This document shows positions 63,664 through 64,000 of a stretch of DNA of 64,000 bases, in pieces. Origin of the DNA: an uncultured Mucispirillum sp. (GTDB lineage: Bacteria; Chrysiogenota; Deferribacteres; Deferribacterales; Mucispirillaceae); the NCBI GenBank assembly GCA_944326705.1, contig CALVEY010000003.1, forward strand, positions 41,768-105,767, read 5' to 3'. Below the pieces are notes generated by a model. That model did no database searches and was not told the origin of the DNA. It saw nothing but the letters and a program-made list of their open reading frames with translations. Positions within the stretch are counted from its first letter, which is position 1, and each line of letters starts with the position of its first letter. The translations under genes were made by a program, and so were the position numbers.

Positions 63664-63738
63664 ATTATTCTCCTGCATAATATTATATATCCATAACAAT
63701 ATATATGTATTTTTTTATTACTGCAAGAAATATATTAT

Positions 63739-64000
63739 CTGCTTCACCCCCATTTTTTTGAAACTATAATTAAAAATACTAATTTATAATAAACTTAGTA
63801 ATTATTATTTATGTATTTGTAGTATATTTTAAACTATCGAACCTGTGCAAATCTCATAAATCAAGTTTTCGTTATTTCATTTCTTATGCTCCAATTCCTT
63901 AAACATTCGCTGTTTTTTCTCCACAGCAACTGCAACTCGCTATCGCTCAGACAATCAGCTTGCTAACCGTTCCAAAAAAAACAGCTCATAAGAAATTAAG
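63739..64000. repeat. Dispersed intergenic repeat element, copy 2 (cut by window end)
   Basis: It begins CTGCTTCACCCCCATTTTTTTG at 63740-63760. After ~85 AT-rich bases it carries GCAAATCTCATAAA (63847-63860), GTTATTTCATTTCTTATGCTCC (63871-63892) and GCAACTCGCTATCGCTCAGACAATC (63932-63956). These are the blocks of the 16133-16565 element in reverse orientation and with the same spacing. No gene is visible; the far end lies outside the window. Confidence 0.68.

Noticed and set aside
1..64000. CRISPR arrays, rRNA genes, insertion sequences with transposase, prophage genes
   Set aside because: I saw no regularly spaced repeats, no rRNA sequence, and no transposase, integrase or phage structural protein.

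Overview
The window is AT-rich (about 30% GC by eye) and gene-dense. It looks like chromosomal DNA of a strictly or facultatively anaerobic, flagellated, Gram-negative bacterium. Lnt, TatA, a porin with a C-terminal Phe, lipoproteins and a P-ring protein indicate an outer membrane. A tetrahaem flavocytochrome c and a DMSO-reductase-type molybdoenzyme indicate anaerobic respiration. The gene set and base composition are most like a host-associated Deferribacterota such as Mucispirillum. That is an inference from memory, not a database result.

Layout. 1-1577: an acidic unknown protein (cut by the window edge) behind a PD-(D/E)XK nuclease-like gene. 1690-8371 (minus): rpsU, lon and clpX, then clpP and tig, then tRNA-Gly, -Leu and -His with a clear promoter. 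8408-10576: a clostripain-family lipoprotein. 10723-14332 (plus): lnt, a small membrane protein, tatA, an ecfT-like gene and truA. 14329-16043: a ROK kinase and an AlkD-like protein. 16044-16944: a dispersed repeat element and a broken membrane-protein gene. 16945-20237: a degenerate sensor kinase, a FliL-like protein and mtaB. 20379-23735: a fumarate-reductase-type flavocytochrome c and a MocR-like regulator. 23967-34726 (minus): a DEDDy exonuclease, csrA, fliW, a giant flgL, then flgK, flgN, flgM, flgJ and flgI. Sigma-54-type promoters precede flgL and flgI. 34975-37935: pcm, argB, rlpA and a phosphoesterase. 37964-42776 (plus): a CCA-type nucleotidyltransferase, a FAH-family enzyme, a YkgJ-like protein, coaE and an HpaII-like restriction-modification pair. 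42845-49656: torD-like, dmsB-like, dmsA-like, a porin and a second MocR-like regulator. 49869-61061 (minus): a compact housekeeping run of a tautomerase-like gene, ftsK, uppP, rnj, ispF, an M16-like gene, purN, purM and a receiver protein with a very long acidic tail. 61256-63663: queA and thrC. 63739-64000: a second copy of the dispersed repeat, cut by the window end.

The most unusual signal is a pair of MocR-like regulators. Each sits beside an anaerobic respiratory module, and each has lost the lysine that would bind PLP. They are linked by a shared operator-like site, two CCAGTT half-sites exactly 23 bp apart. It lies upstream of the first regulator, and upstream of the porin-dms operon where it overlaps the second regulator's stop codon. 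Other unusual points are a 1525-residue FlgL, several enzyme-family members missing a signature catalytic residue (M16, tautomerase, CoaE P-loop, DmsA Fe-S ligand), and the dispersed repeat family.
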